Origin: Rhodanobacter sp. C06 | Lineage (GTDB): Bacteria; Pseudomonadota; Gammaproteobacteria; Xanthomonadales; Rhodanobacteraceae | Length of the DNA stretch: 64,000 bases | Assembly: GCF_002001105.1 (NCBI RefSeq) | Contig: NZ_MUNP01000041.1 | Coordinates: 27,702-91,701 of the forward strand | Reading direction: 5' to 3' | Shown: piece by piece, positions 9,813-18,493 of the stretch | Layout of the letters: each line of letters starts with the position of its first letter | How positions within the stretch are numbered: the first letter of the stretch is position 1 | Notes under the pieces: generated by a model | The model's input: only the letters and a program-made list of their open reading frames with translations | The model's database searches: none | What the model was told of the DNA's origin: nothing | Made by a program: the position numbers and the translations under genes

Positions 9813-10125
9813 GCGGCACCCCTGGGATGCCTTGCGGCAAGGTGATCGCGAGCGGGCGACCGATCGTCTCGGTGAGCTCCTCCGGGCGCAGCGCGCGATT
9901 CGCGTCGCACAGCCGCCAGAACAGTTCGGGGTCGCCGAGGTATTGCGCCGCGATGTTGTCCAGCCGCTCGCCCTGCACCACGCGATGCCACTGCAGCAGC
10001 GCGAAGCTCTCCGGCGCGGGCACGAAGCGGCGGGCGAGATACGTCACCATGCTGCCGTCGGCGCGCACCAGGCTCTTCGTGGGCGTCAGCGCGTAGCGGC
10101 TGGTGGGTGGGAAGTTCGCGTTCAT
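9805..10125 (-). CDS. LysM-domain baseplate protein (C-terminal half of an Afp7/Pvc7-type protein)
   Basis: A 106-residue protein with one LysM domain, visible as HRVVQGERLDNIAAQYLGDP followed by LFWRLCDANRALRPEE. In Afp/PVC systems this LysM domain is fused behind the tube-binding domain; here it is a separate gene whose ATG overlaps the upstream stop by one base (TGATG), so the two products are probably made in equal amounts. Likely role: clamp between hub and tube in the baseplate. It is too short and compact for a wall-targeting LysM protein, and no signal peptide is visible. Confidence 0.85.
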   Translation of the reverse strand: MNANFPPTSRYALTPTKSLVRADGSMVTYLARRFVPAPESFALLQWHRVVQGERLDNIAAQYLGDPELFWRLCDANRALRPEELTETIGRPLAITLPQGIPGVPHA

Positions 10126-10781
10126 CACGGCACTCCGGTGAGGCCGAGCGCGGACAGCTGGCCGGCGGCGCCGCCGGCCAGGCGCTCCTTCTGCTGCAGG
10201 TAGCTCATGAACAGGCTGGCGGCCTTGTGCCCGGTGGGCACGTCGTTCACCGACAGCACGCGCAGGCCCAGGCTGACCTTGGCGCGGATCGGGTTCAGCG
10301 CCGTGTCGAACGCCTCCTCGGTGATGCTGAGCTCGGTGATGCGCACCGGCAGGATGCGCGTCTTGCTCCACACGAACAGCGCCAGCGGCGTCTCCATCGG
10401 CACGATCTCCAGCGTGCCGAACTGCGCCATCAGGTCGTTCGCCTGCAGCTGCCCGCTGGTGGGGTAGACCATCGTCTCCAGCGCGGCGAGCTGGGCGAAG
10501 ATGCCTGACGTGGTGGCGCCGCTGTTCTGCTCCGGAAACTCCAGCTGGTCGGTAGCATCGATCTCCGCTTCCAGCTTTAGCGTCTCCACCGGCGGGCCCT
10601 TCAGCCGCAGCACCTCGGAACGATCGCCGCCGTCCGCGCTCACCGCCTGCACCTGCAGCGAGCGGGTCAGCGAGTCGGGGTTGTACTGCAGCGCGATAAC
10701 GCGCTGCACCGCCGAGCTGTCGGCGTCGATCAGCACGATGCCGCCCTTGAGGATGCGCGGGGAACCGGGGAAGGCGCTCAT
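10125..10781 (-). CDS. Contractile injection system tube-like protein (N-terminal half of Afp7/Pvc7-type)
   Basis: A 218-residue protein with the family pattern ALQYNPDSLTRSLQ near residue 30 and VWSKTRILPVRITELSITEE near residue 139, typical of the CIS_tube domain of Afp7/Pvc7. It is expected to form the first tube-like ring on the hub. It ends at the junction where related proteins continue into LysM; here the LysM part is the next gene. The ATG overlaps the stop of the upstream unrecognised gene by four bases. Confidence 0.87.
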   Translation of the reverse strand: MSAFPGSPRILKGGIVLIDADSSAVQRVIALQYNPDSLTRSLQVQAVSADGGDRSEVLRLKGPPVETLKLEAEIDATDQLEFPEQNSGATTSGIFAQLAALETMVYPTSGQLQANDLMAQFGTLEIVPMETPLALFVWSKTRILPVRITELSITEEAFDTALNPIRAKVSLGLRVLSVNDVPTGHKAASLFMSYLQQKERLAGGAAGQLSALGLTGVP

Positions 10782-11668
10782 GGCTTGCCTCCTCTACTCG
10801 AGGGCGGCGTGCCGCCATGTGCGGCGCCGCCACCGCTTGCGGCCGGTGGTGCGAGGTCGGTCTTGGTGACGTCGATGATGGTGACGTCGTGGCCGTTGAA
10901 GGTGCCCTTGCGAAACACGCGACGGATACTGTGCGAACCGATGATCGCGCCGTTGTAACCGTAGTCTTGTCGACACACCGATTCACAGGAATCGAGATTG
11001 CGCGGATTGCGCGTGGCATCGTGCAGGAAGCTCACCCGTTCCGACTGCGATGTGTGGATATCGTAGAAGCGGTTGCGCATGGCCGGCTGCTCGGGTCGCA
11101 CGCCGCGTCCACGCATCGAGGCGCCGATCGGGAAATGCGAGTGTCCGTTGCATGGACCTGGAACGGTGAGCGTGTCTGGACAGGTAGACGAAGTCTGCTG
11201 CACCGCTTCGACGACTTCGTTGCCGTCCCAGCTCGTGCTGTCCGGCAACACCTCCATGCGCGCGATGATACCCAGGCCCGAGAGATAACCCGCCTGCAAA
11301 GCGGCCTGGGTGTAGCTGGTGACCGTGTCGACGCGCGTGCCGGTGGGGTGCGCGCCCGGCGCGAGCTGCGTGCCGCCGCCGCGCGGTCCGTCGTTCACGG
11401 ATTCCAGCGTGTCTGCGTCGGCATTGCCGTTGCGCGCCTCGCGCCTCGCGCTGACCGGTAGTTGCGTGAAGTCGCGCATCATCGCGTGCGCGTTTGGCGC
11501 GCCACGGATTTCGCCGGCCGGAGTCCGCGACGATCGTAGCGGCGTGGCTGGCTGCGTCGCGCTTGCCAGCAGCGCACGTCGGCAATCGGAGCAGCCGCAC
11601 CGCCGCTTCACGCCGGCGAAGTGTGGGGGCGAGGGCGAGGACCGTCGGCTTCGCATGAAAGCGCTCAT
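10778..11668 (-). CDS. Unrecognised eCIS-embedded protein, candidate cargo/effector, 296 aa
   Basis: I do not recognise a family. The N-terminus is arginine/serine rich (MSAFMRSRRSSPSPPHFAG) and followed by KRRCGCSDC, a cysteine motif at residues 24-29 resembling that of the nearby DUF4157 protein. The central part has SYTQAALQAGYLSGLGIIAR and the C-terminal part FYDIHTSQSERVSFLHDA and DYGYNGAIIGSHSIRRVFRK, suggesting a folded domain before a Gly/Ser tail. No signal peptide or membrane segment is visible. ATGA overlaps join it to the CHAP hydrolase upstream and the Pvc7-like gene downstream. Its place in the operon, not its sequence, suggests a cargo or an accessory particle protein. Confidence 0.75.
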   Translation of the reverse strand: MSAFMRSRRSSPSPPHFAGVKRRCGCSDCRRALLASATQPATPLRSSRTPAGEIRGAPNAHAMMRDFTQLPVSARREARNGNADADTLESVNDGPRGGGTQLAPGAHPTGTRVDTVTSYTQAALQAGYLSGLGIIARMEVLPDSTSWDGNEVVEAVQQTSSTCPDTLTVPGPCNGHSHFPIGASMRGRGVRPEQPAMRNRFYDIHTSQSERVSFLHDATRNPRNLDSCESVCRQDYGYNGAIIGSHSIRRVFRKGTFNGHDVTIIDVTKTDLAPPAASGGGAAHGGTPPSSRGGKP

Positions 11669-12426
11669 GGCACGTGTCCGTAGCCGAGCAGCTTGTCCAT
11701 CCGGCTCAGCACATAGGAGAAGCCCTGCACGCGCGGGCTGCGGTTGCCTTCGATGGTGTAGAGCATGCCGTCCTGCACCGAGTGCACCAAGCCGACATGG
11801 CCCAGCCAGCCGGCCAGGCTCACTCGCCACCACACCACGATGTCGCCGGACTGCGGCAGGTAACCGCTGCCCGGCGCCGAGGCCCAGCCCTGCTGCTTGA
11901 ATTCCGCCAGCATGCCGCGCGCGCTCGGCATGTAGGCGAACGGCATCTGCGCCTGGTTGCCGCCGCTGGCTTGCAGATAGCACCAGCTGACGAAAGAGGC
12001 ACACCACGCGTTGCCTTCGGCCACGCCCGCCGGCGCCAGGTACTTGCGCACGAACGGGCCGCAGTTGTTGCCACCTTGCTCGCAGGCGCCGGCCTTGAGC
12101 TCACCAATCGCCGCGGCCAGTGCCGCGCGGCCAAGCGTGCTGCCACCGTTCGTCGGCAACACCGCGTAATCCACCGCCGTCGGCGTGTCGATCACGGGCT
12201 TGGGGTTCTGCAGGCTCCACCACGTCAACGGTCCGGCCACGCCGTCTACCACCAGCGGCTGGCCGTGCTGGTCTAGGTTCTGCGCCTGGAACGCGCGCAC
12301 TGCCTGCCAGGTCTTCGTGTCGAAGGTGCCGCTGGCGTCGACCGCATAGCCGCGTTGCGTCAGCAGTTTCTGCAGCTGGGTGACTTGCGGTCCCTGGTCG
12401 TTCTTGCGCAAGGTATCCATGCTCAT
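11665..12426 (-). CDS. Peptidoglycan-binding CHAP-type hydrolase in eCIS operon
   Basis: A 253-residue protein. Residues 1-75 are a PG_binding_1 domain (RKNDQGPQVTQLQKLLTQRG and GTFDTKTWQAVRAFQ). Residues about 110-240 look like a CHAP cysteine amidase/endopeptidase, with the likely catalytic Cys in NAWCASFVSWC and the His in WLGHVGLVHS. No signal peptide is present, so it is either loaded into the particle or acts from the cytoplasm, for example in cell lysis for particle release or as a wall-piercing cargo. It starts 106 bases after the DUF4157 gene, the largest gap in the operon; a second in-frame ATG lies two codons on. Confidence 0.88.
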   Translation of the reverse strand: MSMDTLRKNDQGPQVTQLQKLLTQRGYAVDASGTFDTKTWQAVRAFQAQNLDQHGQPLVVDGVAGPLTWWSLQNPKPVIDTPTAVDYAVLPTNGGSTLGRAALAAAIGELKAGACEQGGNNCGPFVRKYLAPAGVAEGNAWCASFVSWCYLQASGGNQAQMPFAYMPSARGMLAEFKQQGWASAPGSGYLPQSGDIVVWWRVSLAGWLGHVGLVHSVQDGMLYTIEGNRSPRVQGFSYVLSRMDKLLGYGHVP

Positions 12427-12532
12427 TGCCCCCGGCTGCCTGCGGCGCGCAGCGCCAAGAGGCGGTCAAATACCGATATTGCGCGCGGACGCGACGGCTG
12501 GCGTTCAATCGAGGCGGCTGAGCGATGGGTCA

Positions 12533-14791
12533 TCATTGTTTTCCGCACTCTTCCTGCGGCACCCGTCGTTGGGGGGGCAAGGGCGACATGTTCGCGGCGG
12601 CATAACTGGCATCGGATTCGTCACAGCCCGATTTGGAGCTGGCAGGCACCGGCTCCTTGCCCATGACCTTGTCCTTGTGCAAAGCCACCTCGACCCTGCG
12701 CAGAAACGGAAAAGCCTTTTCCCAACGCGGCCGGTTGGCGAGGCCGAGTCCCCGGGCGTCGCGCCCATCGACAAAAGCCTGTATGTCGGCCAATGCCTTC
12801 CGCCGTCGTTCGGGGTCGCCCCGCACGACATCATCAACGCCCAATGCATCCAGTCGCTGCTCGTCGCTCAGCGGTGCCAGCAGGCTCACCAATTGCGGCG
12901 TTAGATCCTTGTCGGCGGTTTCGCCTTGGCCACCGAGGTTTCCGAGCTGTTCGCCCTTGCCGACGGCTTCGGGCAACACCGCGTCAGGAGCCTTTTTGGC
13001 AGCCAGCACGGCCATTTGTGAGCGCGCGTAGTCGGCACGACGTTGGCTGAGTTCGACATTGCCCTTGAAGCCCGGCACAGGCGGGTGCGGAGCATCCTGC
13101 GAGCCTTCGGGCGAGGCATAACCCCAGATGTGCTCGACACTGAAGCCCTGGCCCAGCAAGCCGACAGCCGAAGCCACGCTACCGCCAAATGCCCTCTTGT
13201 CAGCCGGCGTGGTGCTGTTGTAGTTGAACAGCAGTTTCGTGGTCAGATCCTTCGCTGGTTCCTTTTCAATCGGTCGATCGTGCGCTTTGACATTTCTGGT
13301 GCATTTGTACTCCGGCAATGGCGGCGGACAGTCGCACTGGAAACAACGCACGGCAGGTGTCTTGTCCGGGCCGCCGAAGGTGCCCTTGATGCCGCCGCCG
13401 AACACCGGCGGACCTCCCTCCGTCGGCACGGTCACCGTGGGACCCAACGTGATGTTCTGTAGTGGGCCGATATTCGGCAGCGGTGCGTCGAGCCCGGCGG
13501 TTACATCCCCCTTGCTGCTTGATGGTCCGTTCACCCTCGATGTGTCGATCTGTTCATAACGCAGGCTGACCGCGAAATGCTCGGTCGCGACCCTGCCTTC
13601 CAGGGTGTAGGTCGTGGTCGATTGCAACGGCGTCTTGCTGAAGTCGGCCCCTCCCGTCACGGTGAAGCTCATCCCGTGCGGCGTGATCTTCAGCACGCCG
13701 CGCACGTTCAATTGCTGGCCGCCGGTGCCGACGGTGGTATTGCCCTGGACGGATGCCTGAAGGATGCCGTCCACGGTCAACGTGATATCGCCGGATCCGC
13801 TGATCGTCGCCTGGTCGAGCCGGTCGTCGAGAAGCGCGCCCGGATTGCTACCCAGTGTCGGATTGCTTTGCAATGTGGTGAGCAAACCCTTGGCCGACTC
13901 GATCACTTTGTCGTAGCTGATCTCGCCCTTGCTGCTAAGTTGGACGCGTCCGTTGCAGATGCTGTAACGCATGCCAATGGCATTGGCTTCCTTGTCCCAG
14001 TAGAAGATCTTGTCGCTAGGCGTTTTCTCGGTCTTTGCCTCGGAGGTGCAGGGTCGTTCGGTCACGGTGCGCACGATGTCCACGGTCGTGTTCTCGTCGA
14101 TGCTGCGCTTGATGCTCTCCGACTCGCTGCCTCCGGCGGCGGTGCCGATACCCGTAGTTGCGCCGGGTTTCGCGTCACGTTGCAACAGCTTGGCTTGCAC
14201 GCCGACAGCGGCCCCTCGACGTACGCTCGCCGTGCGTCCGGCCAGGGCGGCATCGGCCGCGACGTCGGCCTCGTGTTCCAGTGGCGACTCGGCGGCACCG
14301 ATCTCGACCCTGCCCGTGGGGGTATCACTCGCGCCTTGCTGCTGCAGGGTATGACCGAGTTCGTGGGCGATCAGGCGCATGCCTTCGCGCTCCTGCGGTC
14401 GCCATTGGCCGGCGGCGAAATGAATGTGCTGGCCCACGGTGAAGGCGAGGGCATCAACTTTCCGTGCCGCAGCCTGACTCGCAGAGTCATGGTGAACGCG
14501 CACTTCGGCGAATTCGCTGCCGTACAGTGGTGCCAGCGAAGCGCGGATGTCGGCCGGCAGGCGCGTGCCGCCCTGCACGAGTCGGGATGTCATCGCATAC
14601 GACGGCGGCGTCGAGGTGCGCCCTCCGCGGTCCGCTTCACGCTGCAGGCCGAGTTGTTTCTTGTTCCTGCATTCGGCGCATTCGCCGCCGTCGGCATGAG
14701 CGCCGCAGGCGCACTTGCGCTGCAACAGCCCGAGCGAGGGAGAAGCGGTTGTCCTCGACTTCGACGACGCATTGATCATGCACCCGGTCAT
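12533..14791 (-). CDS. DUF4157 protein with HELGH motif and OmpA-like C-terminus, eCIS-associated
   Basis: A 752-residue protein. Residues 20-45 hold LLQRKCACG and CAEC, a four-cysteine putative zinc knuckle common in DUF4157 proteins. The DUF4157 domain covers about residues 65-165 and has the metallopeptidase-like HELGH at 143-147. A long variable region follows. A C-terminal segment (about 515-625) with FNYNSTTPADKRAF, GYASPEGS and LSQRRADYARSQM looks OmpA-like, hence peptidoglycan-binding. DUF4157 proteins are known to be strongly associated with eCIS loci and are proposed cargo. The ATG overlaps the upstream small gene stop. Codon use seems slightly less GC-rich than the structural genes, which would fit an exchangeable cargo gene. 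Confidence 0.88.
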   Translation of the reverse strand: MTGCMINASSKSRTTASPSLGLLQRKCACGAHADGGECAECRNKKQLGLQREADRGGRTSTPPSYAMTSRLVQGGTRLPADIRASLAPLYGSEFAEVRVHHDSASQAAARKVDALAFTVGQHIHFAAGQWRPQEREGMRLIAHELGHTLQQQGASDTPTGRVEIGAAESPLEHEADVAADAALAGRTASVRRGAAVGVQAKLLQRDAKPGATTGIGTAAGGSESESIKRSIDENTTVDIVRTVTERPCTSEAKTEKTPSDKIFYWDKEANAIGMRYSICNGRVQLSSKGEISYDKVIESAKGLLTTLQSNPTLGSNPGALLDDRLDQATISGSGDITLTVDGILQASVQGNTTVGTGGQQLNVRGVLKITPHGMSFTVTGGADFSKTPLQSTTTYTLEGRVATEHFAVSLRYEQIDTSRVNGPSSSKGDVTAGLDAPLPNIGPLQNITLGPTVTVPTEGGPPVFGGGIKGTFGGPDKTPAVRCFQCDCPPPLPEYKCTRNVKAHDRPIEKEPAKDLTTKLLFNYNSTTPADKRAFGGSVASAVGLLGQGFSVEHIWGYASPEGSQDAPHPPVPGFKGNVELSQRRADYARSQMAVLAAKKAPDAVLPEAVGKGEQLGNLGGQGETADKDLTPQLVSLLAPLSDEQRLDALGVDDVVRGDPERRRKALADIQAFVDGRDARGLGLANRPRWEKAFPFLRRVEVALHKDKVMGKEPVPASSKSGCDESDASYAAANMSPLPPQRRVPQEECGKQ

Positions 14792-15084
14792 GACCGTGTC
14801 CTCGCGCGGTGGCTGTGCGCGGGAGATGCAGCCATCAACGGCAGGCCCAGGCCCGTGCCGACCGCAGCGGCAATGCGTGCGCCGGGCGCTTCGCGCTGAC
14901 TTCCGGCAGACACCGGTGGCAGGCGGTCGACTGCGCCAATGCCGCGCAGTTTGTCGATGGCGCCGGGCAGCGCCAGCTGTCGCGCCAGCGCGCGTTCGAT
15001 GGCGGCGCGCACGCTTGCGGGGGGCTCGCTGCCGAGCACCGCCGCGTCCACCACCAGCCGCTCGATATGCAGCTCGATGCTCAC
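14788..15084 (-). CDS. Small conserved eCIS protein, 98 aa
   Basis: The 98-residue product starts with GTG at 15084, preceded by GGGAGG and overlapping the ATPase stop as GTGA. It begins VSIELHIERLVVDAAVLG, matching the IHIERLVLDG-type start of the small proteins that commonly follow the ATPase in eCIS loci (recognised by pattern only). Residues 25-40 (PPASVRAAIERALARQLA) are predicted helical. Function unknown; its place between the ATPase and the cargo-like genes suggests an adaptor for assembly or loading. Confidence 0.75.
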   Translation of the reverse strand: MSIELHIERLVVDAAVLGSEPPASVRAAIERALARQLALPGAIDKLRGIGAVDRLPPVSAGSQREAPGARIAAAVGTGLGLPLMAASPAHSHRARTRS

Positions 15085-17255
15085 GACTGGCCTCCCGCAC
15101 TTTCCAGCCAGCGGAAGTCGGCCTCGTTGACCGGCTTGTCGAGCTTGCGGCATTCGCCGCGCACGGCGTCGAGCAGCAGCGGCATGGCGATCTGCGCGCC
15201 GGCGCTGGCGGCCATGAAGGCGGCGTTGAGCGCGATGCCCTGGATGCTGCCGCCGGTGAGTGCGAAGCGCGCCAGCCGGTCCAGGTCCAGCGCGCCCACC
15301 GCGGCCTGCGGCGGGAATGCCGCGGCCCAGATCGCCCGGCGTTCGGCCAGGCCGGGGAACGGGAAGTTGACGATGAAGCGCAGCCGGCGCAGGAACGCAT
15401 TGTCGAGCGCGCCCTTCAGGTTGGTGGCGAGGATCGCCAGGCCGCGGTACGACTCCAGCCGCTGCAAGAGATAGTTCACCTCGATGTTGGCGTAGCGGTC
15501 ATGGCTGTCCTTCACCTCGCTGCGCTTGCCGAACAGCGCGTCGGCCTCGTCGAAGAACAGGATCGCACCGCCGTCTTCGGCGGCGTCGAACAGCTTGCGC
15601 AGGTTCTTCTCGGTCTCGCCGATGTACTTGCTGACCACGGCGGACAGGTCGATGCGGTACAGCGACAGGCCCAGCTCGCGCGCCAGCGCCTCGGCCGCCA
15701 TGGTCTTGCCGGTGCCGCTCTCGCCGGCGAACAGCGCGCTGATCGACAGGCCGCGGTTCATCCGCGCGCGGAAACCCCAGTCGTCGTAGACGGTGCCGCG
15801 CTGGGCGACCTGGTCGGCGATCTGGCGCAGCAGCGCCTTCTCCAGCGCGGGCAGTTTCAAATCGTCGAGGCCGGCCTTGGGCTCGATGCGCTGGGCGAGC
15901 TGGTCCAGCGCCGGCCGCGTGTGCGCCAGCGCGCTCTGCCACAGCGTCTGCGCCAGCGCGGCGGGCTTGCCTTCCACCGCGGCCAGCGCGCCGCGCGCGA
16001 TCTGCTCGATACGACCGAGGTTGAAATCGAAATGGCCGGCCAGTTGCTGCGGATGCGTGCCGGCATCCGCGCCGAGCAGTTGCTGCCACTGCGCGCGCTG
16101 TTCCACCGCGCTGGGTTTGGCCACGTCCACGCTGAGCGCGCGGGTGGCGGCGCCGGCCCACGGCTCGCGCGCATCGATGAAGGCGAGCCCGCCGGCGCGG
16201 GCGAGGAAGCGCTTGACCAGTGCCGAGTTGGCGTCGCCGCGCTCGACCTCGGCCGCGTCGAGGTACAGCGCCAGCGGCAGCAGCTGGCTCTCGCGTTGCC
16301 ACAGCCGCAGCAGGGTTTCCTGCTCGCCCGCCGTGGTGGGCAGCAGTTCGGCGGAGAGCCGCCAGGCCTGCGCGCCGAAAGTGGCGGCGATGGTCTGCGC
16401 CACCGCCTGCTTGCTGGTGCCGTCGCTGCCCAGCAACTGCACCACCGGTAGCGGTTCGCCCGGCGGCACGTGGCGCAAGGTGTCCAGCACCTGGTCGACC
16501 AGCGCCTGCTGCGACGGCGGCAGCACGGCGGGCGGCAGCGCGGTGAGCAGGGGCGTGAGGCGGTCGTCGAGGTAGTTCAGGCCCTTGACGAAATTCACCA
16601 CGCGCTCGTCCGCGGCCAGCGCCGCACCGATCAGCGGCTGCGCGCCGGGTTGGTGGATCTCCAGCAGGCGCCAGTAGCGCAGCGGGCGCTCGGGCGACAA
16701 CGTGTCCCAGCTCGGCGCGTCCAGCACCGCGAAGGCCAGCGCGAACGTGGGGTAGGGCTTGGCCGGATCGTGCTGAGCCTGCGCGCACAGCGCGGGGAAG
16801 CGCGTGTCCAGCTCCATGCCGATGCACAGCAACAACAGGTCGCGCTCGAACGCGTTGAGGCCCAGCCGGTTCGCGAGCAGCACCAGTGCCGGGGTGTGCT
16901 CGGGGGCCGTGGCCGGCGGCAGGGCCGCCGTGGTGCCATCGGCTGCCGGCACGGCGGCGACGATGGGCCGCGGCGCGGGCGGTGCGATCGCGTCCAGTTC
17001 CGCCGTGCTCAGCGTCGGGTGCGTGTGTGCGCCACCGAACAGCCGTGCGAACCAGGAGGGCTTCGGTGTCGGCGTGTTCGTCGTTGCGTCCACCGCCGGC
17101 GCCACCTCCATCAGGGCGGTGGCCGGCGGGGCGGGCGGCGGTGCGATGGGCTCGTCGCTGCGCTGCGCCGCGCGCTGCAAACGCTCGCGCAACTCGGCCA
17201 GCGCCGCGGCGAGATAGCGGTCGTTCGCTTCCAGCCAGGGTGCGTAGTCGCTCAT
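15081..17255 (-). CDS. AAA+ ATPase of the eCIS (Afp15/Pvc15-like), 724 aa
   Basis: A 724-residue ATPase. The N-terminal two-thirds is family-specific (start MSDYAPWLEANDRYLAAALA). The AAA+ module occupies roughly residues 480-700, with Walker A GESGTGKT near 509-516 and Walker B ILFFDEADALFGKRSE near 562, then ILATNLKGALDNAFLRRLRF, the sensor-1/arginine-finger region. Afp15/Pvc15 homologues are needed for particle assembly or effector loading. ATG overlaps the Pvc16-like gene stop; the stop overlaps the next GTG. A proline-rich linker lies around residues 42-75. Confidence 0.93.
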   Translation of the reverse strand: MSDYAPWLEANDRYLAAALAELRERLQRAAQRSDEPIAPPPAPPATALMEVAPAVDATTNTPTPKPSWFARLFGGAHTHPTLSTAELDAIAPPAPRPIVAAVPAADGTTAALPPATAPEHTPALVLLANRLGLNAFERDLLLLCIGMELDTRFPALCAQAQHDPAKPYPTFALAFAVLDAPSWDTLSPERPLRYWRLLEIHQPGAQPLIGAALAADERVVNFVKGLNYLDDRLTPLLTALPPAVLPPSQQALVDQVLDTLRHVPPGEPLPVVQLLGSDGTSKQAVAQTIAATFGAQAWRLSAELLPTTAGEQETLLRLWQRESQLLPLALYLDAAEVERGDANSALVKRFLARAGGLAFIDAREPWAGAATRALSVDVAKPSAVEQRAQWQQLLGADAGTHPQQLAGHFDFNLGRIEQIARGALAAVEGKPAALAQTLWQSALAHTRPALDQLAQRIEPKAGLDDLKLPALEKALLRQIADQVAQRGTVYDDWGFRARMNRGLSISALFAGESGTGKTMAAEALARELGLSLYRIDLSAVVSKYIGETEKNLRKLFDAAEDGGAILFFDEADALFGKRSEVKDSHDRYANIEVNYLLQRLESYRGLAILATNLKGALDNAFLRRLRFIVNFPFPGLAERRAIWAAAFPPQAAVGALDLDRLARFALTGGSIQGIALNAAFMAASAGAQIAMPLLLDAVRGECRKLDKPVNEADFRWLESAGGQS

Positions 17256-18493
17256 GTCACCACCACCTGCTGGTTGGTGGCGAACGCGGGCGCGCTGCCG
17301 CTGTAGTCCACCGGAATGCTGTCGGCGCCGTCCACGCGCAGGCGGACGGTGTAGCGACCGGCCGCCACGCCGGTGACCAGGAAGGTGAGCGCGGTGGGTT
17401 GATGCGGGTCAGCGGGGTTGACGAGGCTCTGCGGCGCAAGCACGCGGTCACCGAACAACAGCAGCACGCGCTGGCCGTCGCGGATGCGCGGCATGCAGGT
17501 GAGCTGCAGCGTGAGGTCGCCGGCCGGCGCGCTCGGCGGGCTCACGGTGATGATCGGCGCCAGCGCCAGCGGCAGCTCGTTGCTCAGCAGCGCCGGCAGC
17601 CCCGGCGACTGCATCAGCAGGGCCACGGTGTAGATGCCCGGCGCCCAGCGTGAGGCGGCGTCGGGGTCGGTGGTCGCATCGGCCAGGGGCACGCGCAGCG
17701 TGCCGGCCGCGCCGGGCTGCGGTGCCACGTCCACCGGCGCGTCCAGGCGCAGGCTGCTGAAGCGCGCCAGCGTGAAGTCGGCACCGAGCTGGCGGCCGCT
17801 CAGCACGATGTCCTCGCCCAGCCGCACCGCTGCCTGCGCATGCGGGAAGCTCAGCGCATCCAGCACCGCGGCGGCGGAGGCAGTGGCGATCACGCCGCGG
17901 TCCTGCGGGCCGCGGCGCAGCACCGGCAGCGGCGCGCGCACCGCGGCCTGGCTGTCGATCAGCACCACCGCCACCTCGTACACCGCCGAGGTGCGGTAGT
18001 TGGTCTGGAACGCCGTCCACAGCTTGGACAGTTCTTCCACGCTCTGCGGCAACGGCGTGACCCGCACACGCTCGATCTGGTTCGCTAGGTCGTTGCCCGG
18101 CAGCGCGTTGCGGATGTCGTCGCCGTCGAGCACGCTGCGGTCCTGCAGCGTGCTCATCGCCGCGGCCAGCACGCGATGGCTGGTGGCGTCGATGTCGCTG
18201 TCGCCGCGACCCCAGGCGGTGAGCACGTAATGCAGGTTCAGCGCCAGCGGCGGCATGCCGCTCTCGCCGGGATGCACCTGGCCGGGCGGGTCGAGGTTGC
18301 GCCACGCGGCGTTGGCGACCACCTGGTACAGGAACAGGTTGAGCTGCGCCGAGCTGGTGCCCTTGCGTGCCACATCCGGCGGCTGCAGGGTCACCTGCAG
18401 GTCGCCGAGATCGGTATCCAGCGCCGGTACCTGCGCCAGCAGCAGGTTGCGCAGGGTACGCGTGGCGGCGGCGATGGCCAGCACGTTGCTCAT
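17252..18493 (-). CDS. Pvc16-like tail terminator (DUF4255), 413 aa
   Basis: A 413-residue protein. Residues 1-195 match the DUF4255/Pvc16 N-terminal family: MSNVLAIAAATRTLRNLLLA, NLFLYQVVANAAWRNLD and ALNLHYVLTAWG are all typical. The C-terminal part (from about residue 305) looks like an Ig/IPT-like beta domain not needed in shorter family members. The family caps the end of the sheath-tube assembly. It sits between the proline-rich gene and the ATPase and overlaps both by four bases. Confidence 0.92.
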   Translation of the reverse strand: MSNVLAIAAATRTLRNLLLAQVPALDTDLGDLQVTLQPPDVARKGTSSAQLNLFLYQVVANAAWRNLDPPGQVHPGESGMPPLALNLHYVLTAWGRGDSDIDATSHRVLAAAMSTLQDRSVLDGDDIRNALPGNDLANQIERVRVTPLPQSVEELSKLWTAFQTNYRTSAVYEVAVVLIDSQAAVRAPLPVLRRGPQDRGVIATASAAAVLDALSFPHAQAAVRLGEDIVLSGRQLGADFTLARFSSLRLDAPVDVAPQPGAAGTLRVPLADATTDPDAASRWAPGIYTVALLMQSPGLPALLSNELPLALAPIITVSPPSAPAGDLTLQLTCMPRIRDGQRVLLLFGDRVLAPQSLVNPADPHQPTALTFLVTGVAAGRYTVRLRVDGADSIPVDYSGSAPAFATNQQVVVT

